This document shows positions 16,270-25,153 of a DNA stretch of 64,000 bases, piece by piece (the stretch's first letter is position 1; every line of letters begins with the position of its first letter). The notes under the pieces are model-generated. The model saw only the letters and a program-made list of their open reading frames with translations, did not search any database and was not told the origin of the DNA. This stretch comes from Muriiphilus sp048268845 (GTDB taxonomy: Bacteria > Pseudomonadota > Alphaproteobacteria > Rhodobacterales > Rhodobacteraceae). The position numbers and the translations under genes are program-made. The DNA lies in the NCBI GenBank assembly GCA_048268845.1, contig JBLWUQ010000002.1, positions 62,001 through 126,000 of the forward strand. The letters are read 5' to 3'.

Positions 16270-17241
16270 TTGAATCGTTTCATCATCAGTCGGCTGATGC
16301 AGTCGATCGGCGTGATGCTCGTCGTCGGCCTGATCGCATTTTCGCTGTTCAACTTCGTGGGCGACCCGGTGAACAACATGCTTGGGCCATCGGCGTCGTC
16401 GGACGACAGGGCCCGGCTGCGCGCCGATCTGGGCCTCGATGATCCGTTCCTCATCCAATACGCCCGGTTCGTCGGGCGAGCGGTGCAGGGCGATTTCGGC
16501 CTCTCCTACCAATATGCCCGGCCGGTGATCGACATCGTCGCAGAGCGGCTGCCGGCGACCGCCGAGCTGAGCCTTTTCGCGGTGTTCCTGGCGCTGATCA
16601 TCGGTATTCCGATGGGGATCTATGCCGGTATCAGGCCGCGATCATGGTTGTCCAAGGTCTTCATGTCGGCCTCGCTCATTGGGGTGTCTCTGCCCACGTT
16701 TTTCACGGGAATCGTGCTGATCGTGCTCTTTGCGATCGTGCTGAGGTGGATGCCGCCATTCGGGCGCGGCGAGGTTGTGATGATCGGTTGGTGGTCGACC
16801 GGGTTGCTCACGGTTTCCGGCCTGAAATCGCTGATATTGCCTGCGATCACGCTATCGCTGTTCCAGATGACGCTGATCATGCGGCTGGTGCGCAGCGAGA
16901 TGCTCGAGATCGTGCGGACCGATTACATCCGGTTCGCGCTGGCTCGTGGGCTGACACCCGGTGCGGTCTATTTCCGTCACGCGCTGAAGAACACGATGGT
17001 GCCGGTCATCACGATCACCGGGTTGCAGATGGGGTCGATCATTGCCTTTGCGGTGATTACCGAAACGGTCTTTCAATGGCCGGGGCTCGGGCTTCTGTTC
17101 ATCCAGGCGCTGACATTCGGCGATATCCCGGTGATGGCGGCATATCTGATCTTCGTTTCGCTGATGTTCGTGGTGATCAACCTTTTCGTGGACATCCTCT
17201 ATTTCGTCGTCGATCCGCGCTTGCGTTCGGGCGGAGCATGA
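16270..17241 (+). CDS. Oligopeptide-type ABC permease (DppB/OppB family)
   Basis: A 323-residue inner-membrane permease with six hydrophobic helices and the N-terminal helix followed by a periplasmic loop holding DPVNNMLGPSASSDDRARLR, typical of DppB. The cytoplasmic EAA-type loop that contacts the ATPase is ARGLTPGAVYFRHALKNT. The start is TTG 16270, preceded by an AAAGGGG ribosome site; no ATG is available near the first helix apart from internal Met codons. It is the first gene of a four-gene permease/ATPase operon whose receptors are the two divergent binding proteins. Confidence 0.93.
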   Translation: MNRFIISRLMQSIGVMLVVGLIAFSLFNFVGDPVNNMLGPSASSDDRARLRADLGLDDPFLIQYARFVGRAVQGDFGLSYQYARPVIDIVAERLPATAELSLFAVFLALIIGIPMGIYAGIRPRSWLSKVFMSASLIGVSLPTFFTGIVLIVLFAIVLRWMPPFGRGEVVMIGWWSTGLLTVSGLKSLILPAITLSLFQMTLIMRLVRSEMLEIVRTDYIRFALARGLTPGAVYFRHALKNTMVPVITITGLQMGSIIAFAVITETVFQWPGLGLLFIQALTFGDIPVMAAYLIFVSLMFVVINLFVDILYFVVDPRLRSGGA

Positions 17242-17275
17242 TCGCAATGGCCGACCGGGCGGGGCAGGAAAAGTG

Positions 17276-18202
17276 ATGATGAACAAATGGAAACTCGGCT
17301 GGTCCAGCGCCTGGAACAGCGATCTTCTCTATGAGTTTCGCAGGAGTCCGCTGGCCGTGGTCGGGTTCCTCGTAGCCGCAACCCTCGTGCTCTCGGCGGT
17401 CTTCGCACCGCTGTTGGCACCTTACGATCCTTATGACGCCGCCGGCATCGACCTGATGAACGGGCTGCTTCCGCCGTTCTGGGACAAGGGCGGGAGCACG
17501 AGTTTTCTGCTCGGCACCGACAATCAGGGGCGCGACGTGTTTTCGGCGATTCTCTACGGGATGCGGCTGTCCTTGATCATATCGGTCTCGGCGGTGGCAA
17601 TCTCGGCGCTGGTGGGAACCGTGCTCGGATTGCTGGCGGCCTGGATCGGCGGCTGGTTTGACGCCGCGATCATGCGGCTTGCGGATATCCAGTTGTCGTT
17701 CCCGGCGATACTGATCGCGCTTCTGGTCGACGGCGTCGCGCGCAGCACGCTGCCGCAGGACCAGCACGCCTCGCTGGCCATGCCGATCGTGATCGTTGCA
17801 ATTGCGATCTCCGGCTGGGTGCAATACGCGCGCACCGTGCGCAGTATCGCGATGGTCGAGAAGGGCAAGGACTATGTCGCGGCAGCACAGCTCATCGGGG
17901 TCAACCCGGTCACCATCGCGCTCCGCCACATTCTGCCCAACGCCACCGGTTCGATCTTTGTGATTTCGACCGTACATCTCGCGACCGCCATCCTGATCGA
18001 GGCGACCCTGTCCTTCCTCGGGCTGGGGATGCCGCCGACTGAGCCGTCGATCGGCACGCTGATCCGGATCGGCAACGATTTCCTGTTCTCGGGGGAATGG
18101 TGGATCACCATCCTTCCGGGGGTCACGCTCGCGCTGCTTGTCTTGTCGGTGAACCTGCTTGGTGACTGGCTGCGCGACGCGCTCAACCCGCAACTGAGGT
18201 AG
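17276..18202 (+). CDS. Oligopeptide-type ABC permease (DppC/OppC family)
   Basis: A 308-residue inner-membrane permease, partner of the DppB-like subunit. The N-terminal FRRSPLAVVGFLVAATLVL helix and the loop with LLGTDNQGRDVFSAILYGMR are the OppC_N and core permease hallmarks; the EAA-type loop is AAAQLIGVNPVTIALRHILPN. Start codons GTG 17273, ATG 17276 and ATG 17279 are all possible behind AGGAAAA; 17276 is taken. It is 34 nt downstream of the first permease. Confidence 0.92.
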   Translation: MMNKWKLGWSSAWNSDLLYEFRRSPLAVVGFLVAATLVLSAVFAPLLAPYDPYDAAGIDLMNGLLPPFWDKGGSTSFLLGTDNQGRDVFSAILYGMRLSLIISVSAVAISALVGTVLGLLAAWIGGWFDAAIMRLADIQLSFPAILIALLVDGVARSTLPQDQHASLAMPIVIVAIAISGWVQYARTVRSIAMVEKGKDYVAAAQLIGVNPVTIALRHILPNATGSIFVISTVHLATAILIEATLSFLGLGMPPTEPSIGTLIRIGNDFLFSGEWWITILPGVTLALLVLSVNLLGDWLRDALNPQLR

Positions 18203-18210
18203 GTCAGACG

Positions 18211-19185
18211 ATGGACGCACCGATCCTTCAGGTCGAGAACCTGCGAATCGAAATTCCGACGCGCCACCAGACCCTCGTGGCGGTGGACGATGTGTCGTTC
18301 GAGCTTGGCCGGGGCGAGGTTCTGGGCGTGGTGGGCGAATCCGGCGCCGGCAAGTCGCTGACCGGCGCGGCCATTATCGGCCTCTTGCGTCCGCCCGGGC
18401 GGATCGCCGGTGGCAAGATCTGGATCGACGGGCAGCGGGTGGACAACCTGTCGCCAGCTCAGATGCGCCGGGTGCGTGGCCGCATCGTCGGGGCGATCTT
18501 TCAGGACCCGATGACCAGCCTCAATCCCTTGTTCACCGTCGGGCAGCAACTTGTCGAGACGATCCGCACCCATCTGGACATGAACAGGAGCGAAGCCCGC
18601 GACCGTGCGCTCAAGCTGTTGACCGAAGTGGGAATTCCCGCGCCCGAGCAGCGCCTTGACCAGTATCCCCACGAATTCTCGGGCGGGATGCGGCAGCGGG
18701 TGGTGATCGCGCTGGCGCTTTGCGCCGAGCCAAAGCTGATCATCGCCGACGAGCCGACCACCGCGCTTGACGTCTCGATCCAGGCGCAGATCATCACGCT
18801 GTTGAAAGGGCTGTGCAACGAGCACGGTATGGCGGTGATGTTGATCACGCATGACATGGGCGTGATCGCCGAAACCGCCGACCGCGTGGCGGTTATGTAT
18901 ACCGGTCGATTGGCCGAGCTGGGGCCGGTGGCCAACGTCGTGCGCGCGCCTCTCCATCCCTATACTTCGGGGCTGATGGCCTCGATCCCGGTGATCGGCG
19001 ACAAGCGAGACAGGCTTTATCAGATCGATGGCACGATGCCTCGGCTGACTGACATCCCGGACGGATGTCCCTTCAATCCGCGTTGCCCGGTGGTGTTGGA
19101 CCAATGCCTGCATCAGCGGCCGGAAACCATCGATCTTGGTGGGCATCGGGTGGCATGCTGGAAACACGTGGAGAAAGACGCATGA
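18211..19185 (+). CDS. Oligopeptide-type ABC ATPase (DppD/OppD family)
   Basis: A 324-residue ATP-binding subunit. Walker A is GESGAGKSLTG, the Q-loop is FQDPMTSLNP, the signature is FSGGMRQRV, and Walker B is LIIADEPTTALDV. The C-terminal oligo_HPY extension has the Cys cluster CPFNPRCPVVLDQC, which in some homologs binds an Fe-S cluster. The stop overlaps the next ATPase start by 4 bp. Confidence 0.94.
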   Translation: MDAPILQVENLRIEIPTRHQTLVAVDDVSFELGRGEVLGVVGESGAGKSLTGAAIIGLLRPPGRIAGGKIWIDGQRVDNLSPAQMRRVRGRIVGAIFQDPMTSLNPLFTVGQQLVETIRTHLDMNRSEARDRALKLLTEVGIPAPEQRLDQYPHEFSGGMRQRVVIALALCAEPKLIIADEPTTALDVSIQAQIITLLKGLCNEHGMAVMLITHDMGVIAETADRVAVMYTGRLAELGPVANVVRAPLHPYTSGLMASIPVIGDKRDRLYQIDGTMPRLTDIPDGCPFNPRCPVVLDQCLHQRPETIDLGGHRVACWKHVEKDA

Positions 19186-20174
19186 CCGCGCCGTTGCTTG
19201 ATCTCGCCGGCCTTTCGCGCCATTTCACCTTGTCCTCGGGCCTGATGGCGCGTCTCAACAAGAGCGAAGCCAGGGTGGTGAAGGCCGTCGATGGCGTCGA
19301 TATCCAGATCCGCAGGGGTGAGACGTTCGGTCTGGTGGGTGAATCCGGTTGCGGCAAATCCACCATCGCGCGGCTCACGGTCGGGCTGATGAGACCCTCG
19401 GGCGGCGCTGTCCGGTTCGGGCAGACCAACCTTGCCACGGCCGACCGGAACGAGCTTGCGCAGCTGCGTCGGCGTATCCAGATGGTGTTTCAGGACCCCT
19501 ATTCCAGCATGAACGGCCGCTGGCGGATTCGCGAAATCATCGCAGAGCCGCTTCGGACGCTGAAGCTCTGCAAGACCCCCGCCGAGATCGACCACCGCGT
19601 CGATGAGCTTCTGACGCTGGTCGGCCTCTCGCCTGCGGACAAGCGCAAATACCCGCACGAGTTTTCCGGCGGCCAGCGCCAGCGGGTCTCGATCGCGCGG
19701 GCCTTGTCGACCAATCCCGAGTTTCTGGTCTGCGACGAGCCGACTTCGGCGCTGGACGTGTCGGTGCAGAGCCAGATCCTCAATCTGATGACGGACCTGC
19801 AGACCGAGTTCAACCTGACCTATATGTTCATCAGCCACAATCTGGCGGTGATCGCGCATATGGCCGACCACGTCGGGGTCATGTATCTCGGCAAGATCGT
19901 CGAGCTTGCCCCGGCCGAGCTGCTTTTCTCGGCGCCCCGGCATCCATATACCAAGCTGTTGGTCGAAACGGTGCCTGATCTCAACCGGATTGGCTATACC
20001 CGCAAACCGATGTCGGGCGAAGTGCCGAACCCGATCAACCCGCCGCCGGGCTGCCCGTTCCATCCGCGTTGCAGCTTTGCCAATGACCGGTGCCGCACGG
20101 AGCCGCCGCAGCTTCGGGTCGATGACGAGGGCACAGAGGTCGCCTGCCACGGTGTTGCCGAGGGGCGGATCTGA
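19182..20174 (+). CDS. Oligopeptide-type ABC ATPase (DppF/OppF family)
   Basis: A 330-residue ATP-binding subunit that pairs with the preceding one. Walker A is GESGCGKSTIA, the signature is FSGGQRQRVSI, Walker B is LVCDEPTSALDV, and the C-terminal Cys cluster is CPFHPRCSFANDRC. ATG 19182 overlaps the DppD stop (ATGA). The in-frame opening upstream lies within dppD and is not conserved. It ends the permease operon and faces a convergent aldehyde dehydrogenase gene. Confidence 0.94.
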   Translation: MTAPLLDLAGLSRHFTLSSGLMARLNKSEARVVKAVDGVDIQIRRGETFGLVGESGCGKSTIARLTVGLMRPSGGAVRFGQTNLATADRNELAQLRRRIQMVFQDPYSSMNGRWRIREIIAEPLRTLKLCKTPAEIDHRVDELLTLVGLSPADKRKYPHEFSGGQRQRVSIARALSTNPEFLVCDEPTSALDVSVQSQILNLMTDLQTEFNLTYMFISHNLAVIAHMADHVGVMYLGKIVELAPAELLFSAPRHPYTKLLVETVPDLNRIGYTRKPMSGEVPNPINPPPGCPFHPRCSFANDRCRTEPPQLRVDDEGTEVACHGVAEGRI

Positions 20175-20207
20175 TGCCGCTCCGGCCGTTTGGGCTAAAG
20201 GAGAGAG

Positions 20208-20247
20208 GTGGATGCCCGCGTTGCCGGGCCGCCCGCCGCATCACCAC
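20208..20247. terminator. Possible bidirectional hairpin between convergent genes
   Basis: GTGGATGC (20208-20215) can pair with GCATCACCAC (20238-20247), allowing a 2-nt bulge, around a GC-rich loop. It sits in the 89-bp gap between the plus-strand ATPase stop and the minus-strand aldehyde dehydrogenase stop. No T run is present, so the call rests on position and structure only. Confidence 0.3.
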
Positions 20248-20263
20248 TCCGGGCGCGGCGCGG

Positions 20264-21766
20264 TCACACCACGGGCAACGACATCGCCACCGATTTCAAC
20301 TCGGTATAGGCTTCGACGCCTTCGCGGCCATACTCGCGGCCCCAGCCTGATTGCTTGAACCCACCGAACGGCAAAGCCGGGTCGAGCCCGCCGCCATTCA
20401 CCCGCACCGTGCCCGCCTTGAGCCGCGCCGCGAGCCGGTGCGCGATACCCAGATCACGGGTCCAGATCTGCGCCCCCAGACCATAGCCGGTGCCGTTGGC
20501 CTCAGCCGCGATCCGCGTGAGGTCCTCATCACCGAAACGCATGGCGCAAAGCACGGGGCCGAATATCTCCTCGCGCGCGACGCGCATGTCGAGGCTGGTG
20601 TCCGTGAGGATCGTGGGTTGCATGTAGTATCCCGCCCGGTCGAGCCTTTCGCCGCCGGTCAGAAGCGCGGCACCCTGATCGCGGCCGATTTGAACATAGC
20701 CGGATATACGGTCGAGCTGCGCCGACGAGATCACCGGGCCCATATCCGTTTCCGGGTCGAGCCCTGATCCGATGCGTATCGCGCGGGCGCGCTCGGCAAC
20801 GGCGTCGAGCACCTGGTCGTAGGCTTTCTCATGCACATAGAGACGTGAGCCCGCGTTGCAGACCTGGCCAGTATTGGCGAAAATACTGCGCGCCGCCGCC
20901 GCTGCCGATCCCTCGAGGTCGGCATCGGGAAACACGATCACCGGGGTCTTGCCGCCAAGTTCCAGCGTCACCCGCTTGAAGTTCCCCAGCGCGGCCCGAA
21001 CGATGCGGCGCCCGGTCTCGGCCGATCCGGTAAAGCTGATCTTGTCGATCCCCGGATGTTCGGCCAATGCCGCGCCGACGCCCGCACCAAAGCCGGTCAG
21101 GATGTTGACGACGCCCGGCGGAAACCCCGCCTCCTGCATCAGACGACCAAGAAAGAGCGCGCTGAGCGGCGATTGCTCGGCCGGTTTCAGGATCACGGTG
21201 CAGCCCGCCGCCAAGGCAGGGGCGAGCTTGGCGGCGGCCATCATCAAGGGCGCATTCCACGGCACGATCAAGCCCACGACGCCGATCGGCTCGCGGATCG
21301 TATAGGCGTGCCAGTCGCCGGGATTTGACAGGGGCACACTGTCGCCGGTCATCCTTGTCGGCCAGCCGGCGCTGTATTCCATAAGTTCGATCGCAAAGGC
21401 GGTGTCGAGACCGCGGACCTGCGCGAAGGGCTTGCCGATGTCCAGGGTCTCGATCAGCGAAATCATGTCGGCATTGCGGTCCATGAGATCGGCCAGTCGC
21501 CACAAGAGCCGGCTGCGTTCGGCTGGCTTCATCGTGGCCCAGGGGCCGTCGTCGAGCGCGCGGCGCGCGGCCGCCACGGCAAGGCCGGCGTCGGCGGACT
21601 CGGCGAGGGCCGCGCTGGTGAAAACCTCGCCGCGCGCCGGATCCTCAATGTCAAAGCGCTGCCCGGTCAGCGCCGGACGCCAGGTGCCATCGATCAGCAA
21701 CCCGTGGTCTTCGGCAGCAAAGCCTCGCGCCTGCGTCAGCAGCGCGTCAGGGATGGCGGGTGGCAT
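20264..21766 (-). CDS. NAD(P)-dependent aldehyde dehydrogenase
   Basis: A 500-residue aldehyde dehydrogenase that oxidises an aldehyde to the carboxylic acid. The cofactor site VPWNAPLMMAAAKLAPALA, the glycine motif FTGSAETGR, the general base Glu in VTLELGGKTPV and the catalytic Cys in NTGQVCNAGSRLYVH are all intact, and PFGGFKQSGWGRE is near the C-terminus. It is closest to the broad betaine/aromatic aldehyde group; the substrate cannot be fixed by eye. It is 24 nt downstream of an NDP-forming CoA ligase gene on the same strand, so the acid produced is probably passed on for CoA activation. Confidence 0.93.
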   Translation of the reverse strand: MPPAIPDALLTQARGFAAEDHGLLIDGTWRPALTGQRFDIEDPARGEVFTSAALAESADAGLAVAAARRALDDGPWATMKPAERSRLLWRLADLMDRNADMISLIETLDIGKPFAQVRGLDTAFAIELMEYSAGWPTRMTGDSVPLSNPGDWHAYTIREPIGVVGLIVPWNAPLMMAAAKLAPALAAGCTVILKPAEQSPLSALFLGRLMQEAGFPPGVVNILTGFGAGVGAALAEHPGIDKISFTGSAETGRRIVRAALGNFKRVTLELGGKTPVIVFPDADLEGSAAAAARSIFANTGQVCNAGSRLYVHEKAYDQVLDAVAERARAIRIGSGLDPETDMGPVISSAQLDRISGYVQIGRDQGAALLTGGERLDRAGYYMQPTILTDTSLDMRVAREEIFGPVLCAMRFGDEDLTRIAAEANGTGYGLGAQIWTRDLGIAHRLAARLKAGTVRVNGGGLDPALPFGGFKQSGWGREYGREGVEAYTELKSVAMSLPVV

Positions 21767-21790
21767 AGGGCGCGTCCTTTCGACAATGGC

Positions 21791-23923
21791 TCAGGTCGGG
21801 TGGTCGTTCAGCACGATCAGCGCGTCGAGCGCCATCACGCCCTGACCCTCGGGCAGGACCAGCAGCGGGTTGACGTCAAGCTCCTCAAGCCGGTCCCCGA
21901 GATCGCACCCGGCATCCGACAGAGCGAGGATTGCGTCGATCAGTGCCGCGCGGTCGAACGGCCCCGCGCCCCGGAACCCGTTCAGCAGCTCGCCCAGCAG
22001 GGTTTCGTCGATCATCTCGGCCGCGTCGGCTGCGCTGACGGGCAGGGGGCGCAGCGCCACTTGTCGCAGGATCTCGACGAAGGTGCCGCCGATCCCGACC
22101 GCCATCTGCAGTCCGAAGGCACCGTGACGCGTCAGACCCAGCAGCACCTCGAAGCCCTTCGGTGCCATCTTTTGCACCAGCACCCCGTCGATCCGCGCCT
22201 TCGGGTCATAAGCGGCAGTGCTGGCGAGGATTTCGGCAAAGGCCGCTCGCACCTCATCGGCATCACGCAGGCCGAGCTTGACCCCGCCCGCCTCGGTCTT
22301 GTGGGCGATGTCGGGCGAGTCGATCTTGAGCACCACCGGAAAGCCGAGGCTTCCGGCCAAGGCCGCCGCCGCATCGGCATCGATGGCCGCGCCCTGCGGT
22401 GTGAAGCTCATGCCATAGCCCTGCAAAAGCCGCGTCGCCTCGCGTTCTGCCATCACGGCGGCGCCGGCGGGCAGCGCGGGCACTTGCCCGGTGCCTGTCG
22501 CGACCCGGCCCCGGTCGGTGGCAAATGCGCGACGGCGTTCTTCGAACCCGATCCAGCGGCTGAGGGCCAGCACCGTTTCGCGTGCTCCCATCAGCAGCGG
22601 GATGCGCTGCGCGGCCAGCGTTTCGACCAGTTCCGTGTCGGTCGCGAACGACGTAACAGAGAAACACACCAGCGGCTTGTCGATTGCTGCCTGCGCCTCG
22701 GCCATCATGCGCGCGCGGGTGAGGTGGCCTTCGGTGCCGAGCGGCGAGTTCAGCGCCAAGGCAAAGCACCCGACTTGCGGATCGGACAGGAACGCCGCGG
22801 CCACCGCCGACAGGATCGCCGGGTTTTCCGCCAGCAACCCGGTGGTGTCGAGCGGGTTGTTTGCGATCCCGAAATCCGGCAACGCGAGGGCAAGCTGGGC
22901 ACGGGTTTCATCAGACGGCGTCGGGGTGTTCAGCCCGCAGGTTTCGGCCAGATCGGTCAAGAGCGTAGTCACGCCGCCCGAAATCGAGGCGATGGCCACA
23001 CCGTCCCCGACCGGGCGCTGACCCGAGGCGAACAGAATGAGCGTCTCGCGCATGTCGTCGATGTCTTCGGCCCGGATCACGCCGAGTTTGCGAAACAGCC
23101 CCTCATATGCGGCGTCCGACCCGGCAACCGAACCGGTATGCGCCAGTGTCGCGCGCTGGCCGCGTTCTGTGCGCCCGACCTTGAGCGCGACGATGGGCTT
23201 GCCGAGGCGCAGCGCCTTTTCTGCCACTTCAGCGAAACGTGTCGGGTTCTTCAGCCCCTCGATGAACAAGGCTATGACATCGGTATTCGGGTCGTCGAGC
23301 AGCCAGTCCACATATTCCGCCAGTTCCACCACCGCCTCGTTGCCCGAGGTGACGATCGCGCTGATCCCGGGCCCGCGCCCGACGAGCGTGTCGTGCAGCG
23401 CATGGGTCAGCGCCCCCGATTGCAGGACGAAGCCGACGTTGCCGGGGATCAGAGGCTCGACGATGCCGCCCGAATAGGGGGCCGCGCCGGTCAGCACGTT
23501 GACGATGCCATAGCAGTTCGGCCCGCAGATCCGCATCCCCGTGTCACGGCAGATCGCGGTCACTTCTTGCTGCAGGTCGCTGCCGATCGCAGAGCCTTCG
23601 GCAAACCCTCCCGCGATCATCAAGCCGGCCGGCACTCCGGCTGCCGCCGCTTCGCGCAGGGCCTCGACCGACGCGGCCGCGGGCAGGGCGATTGCCACGA
23701 AGTCCGGCTTCTCGGGCAGGTCGGCGATGCTGGCAAAGCAGGGGATGCCCTCGATCTCATTGTATTTCGGATTGATCGCATAGAGCTTGCCGGCAAACCC
23801 CCGGTCGCGGATGTTGCGCAGGATGATCGTGCCGCGATTGCCGCGCGGCGACGCCCCGATTACCGCGATCGAGGCGGGCGCCATCAACGGGCCGAGCGGG
23901 TGCGCCGCCACAGGTCTACTCAT
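21791..23923 (-). CDS. NDP-forming acyl-CoA synthetase (acetate-CoA ligase family)
   Basis: A 710-residue fused acyl-CoA synthetase that makes an acyl-CoA from an acid, CoA and ATP with ADP release through a phosphohistidine. The N-terminal CoA-binding domain begins MAPASIAVIGASPRGNRGT, the ligase domain holds LAHTGSVAGSDAAYEG with the likely phosphorylated His, and the C-terminal ATP-grasp domain holds GFPVVLKIDSPDIAHKTEAG. All three blocks are present. Similar fused enzymes in Alphaproteobacteria act on aromatic and medium acids as well as acetate. It overlaps the enoyl-CoA hydratase by 8 bp at the upstream side, so the two are coupled. Confidence 0.93.
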   Translation of the reverse strand: MSRPVAAHPLGPLMAPASIAVIGASPRGNRGTIILRNIRDRGFAGKLYAINPKYNEIEGIPCFASIADLPEKPDFVAIALPAAASVEALREAAAAGVPAGLMIAGGFAEGSAIGSDLQQEVTAICRDTGMRICGPNCYGIVNVLTGAAPYSGGIVEPLIPGNVGFVLQSGALTHALHDTLVGRGPGISAIVTSGNEAVVELAEYVDWLLDDPNTDVIALFIEGLKNPTRFAEVAEKALRLGKPIVALKVGRTERGQRATLAHTGSVAGSDAAYEGLFRKLGVIRAEDIDDMRETLILFASGQRPVGDGVAIASISGGVTTLLTDLAETCGLNTPTPSDETRAQLALALPDFGIANNPLDTTGLLAENPAILSAVAAAFLSDPQVGCFALALNSPLGTEGHLTRARMMAEAQAAIDKPLVCFSVTSFATDTELVETLAAQRIPLLMGARETVLALSRWIGFEERRRAFATDRGRVATGTGQVPALPAGAAVMAEREATRLLQGYGMSFTPQGAAIDADAAAALAGSLGFPVVLKIDSPDIAHKTEAGGVKLGLRDADEVRAAFAEILASTAAYDPKARIDGVLVQKMAPKGFEVLLGLTRHGAFGLQMAVGIGGTFVEILRQVALRPLPVSAADAAEMIDETLLGELLNGFRGAGPFDRAALIDAILALSDAGCDLGDRLEELDVNPLLVLPEGQGVMALDALIVLNDHPT

Positions 23924-24755
23924 CGCGATAGGGGCCGTCGCGCATCTCGAGGAAGGCCTTCAGCCCCTGCTCCTTGCGGACCCGCTTGAGTTCGTCCTTG
24001 CGCGGGTCACCATGCGAGTCGAGCAGGTAGGTGTCGAGGTAGCGGTGGCCGTTCTGGATGCCTCGGAACCCCATCAGCTCGTAGGCCTGACGCAGCGCGC
24101 GCTTGGACATCAGGAGAGTATAGGCCGGGGCGTTGGCGATCCGGCGCGCCATCTTCTCGGCAGTGGCGGCAAGGTCTTCAGCCGGGACAACCCGGTTGAT
24201 CAGACCCAGCTCCAGCGCACGCTGTGCCGACAGCGGGTCGCCGGTGTAGTAGAATTCGTGCACCGCCTTCATATGGGTCAGCCACGGCATGATGATCATC
24301 GGTGTCAGGGTGCCGTGCCGGATCTCGGGCTCGCTGAACCAGGAATCGTCAGTGGCGATGGTGATGTCGGCAATCAGCGCGAGCAGACAGCCGAAAGCGA
24401 TAGCGTGGCCCTGAACGGCACAGATCACCGGCTTGTCGATGTCCCAGATCTTCATGCAGACGCTGGCGCTGGCGCGGGTCAGGTCATCCCAGTCACGCGA
24501 GGATTCGGGGCGGTGTTGTTCGGACATGTCGAACCCGGCAGAAAACACCTTGTCGCCGGCGGCATCGAGGATCACGACCATGACCTCTCGGTCCTTGTCG
24601 AGCCCGTCGAGCGCCTCGATCAATTCGTCCTGCATCTGCGGGCGCACGCAGTTCGCCTTGTCCGGACGGTTCAGGGTGACCCAGGCCACAGGCCCGTCCT
24701 TGCGCACCATGATATCCGTCCACTTGTCCGCGTCGTAAAGCCCGGTATCCGCCAT
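23916..24755 (-). CDS. Enoyl-CoA hydratase/isomerase family protein (paralog A)
   Basis: A 279-residue crotonase-fold protein and first gene of the minus-strand acyl-CoA set. Crotonase elements are VTLNRPDKANCV, FSAGFDMSEQ, KPVICAVQGHAIAFGCLLAL (first oxyanion-hole region) and FSEPEIRHG with the catalytic-type Glu. The C-terminal tail GLKAFLEMRDGPYRDE is shared with another hydratase at 32.1-32.9 kb. ATG 24755 has GGAG 7 nt upstream; the frame stays open to 24866 but those residues lack similarity. Hydratase, isomerase or thioesterase-like activity on an unsaturated CoA ester is expected. Confidence 0.9.
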   Translation of the reverse strand: MADTGLYDADKWTDIMVRKDGPVAWVTLNRPDKANCVRPQMQDELIEALDGLDKDREVMVVILDAAGDKVFSAGFDMSEQHRPESSRDWDDLTRASASVCMKIWDIDKPVICAVQGHAIAFGCLLALIADITIATDDSWFSEPEIRHGTLTPMIIMPWLTHMKAVHEFYYTGDPLSAQRALELGLINRVVPAEDLAATAEKMARRIANAPAYTLLMSKRALRQAYELMGFRGIQNGHRYLDTYLLDSHGDPRKDELKRVRKEQGLKAFLEMRDGPYRDE

Positions 24756-25153
24756 GTTCTCACTCCATTCGCGTTGATCGCCACCGGGCGGAATGAACCG
24801 CCGGCGGAACTGGATGCACCCGACCACAGGGGCGCTTTCGAAGGTTCTTCGGGATGCTACCCGCAATGATACAGAGTTTTCAATCTTATTGTGACATGAA
24901 ACAAGCCGTTCTAGGCCTGACCTTTAAACTTCACACCGGAAACGAAAAATTCGTTTAGGAACGGATAGATGAAGACATCAAGTCGGTGTTTAAGGGCTGA
25001 GCAGCCTGATGAGACTCGTTGCTGATGCGATCCAGTGCGACGTTTTTTTCGACCACCTTATTGACACAATATGTCCTTTCATGACCACATCAGGAAAACT
25101 TGTTTCATGCGCGTTCGAATCTTGTCGAACGCCGCCGCGAAGGAGAAAATCGC
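24756..25153. promoter_or_regulatory. Divergent promoter region with a spaced 11-bp inverted repeat
   Basis: No gene is seen in this 398-bp AT-enriched gap between the enoyl-CoA hydratase (-) and the amine dehydrogenase (+). CATGAAACAAG at 24895-24905 and its exact complement CTTGTTTCATG at 25099-25109 lie about 200 bp apart; a partial third copy, TTTCATGACCAC, follows near 25076. A TTGACA hexamer at about 25063 could serve the plus gene, and TTGAAA-N17-TAGCAT on the minus strand (about 24882 to 24853) the hydratase set. The repeats may bind one regulator and loop the region. Confidence 0.45.
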
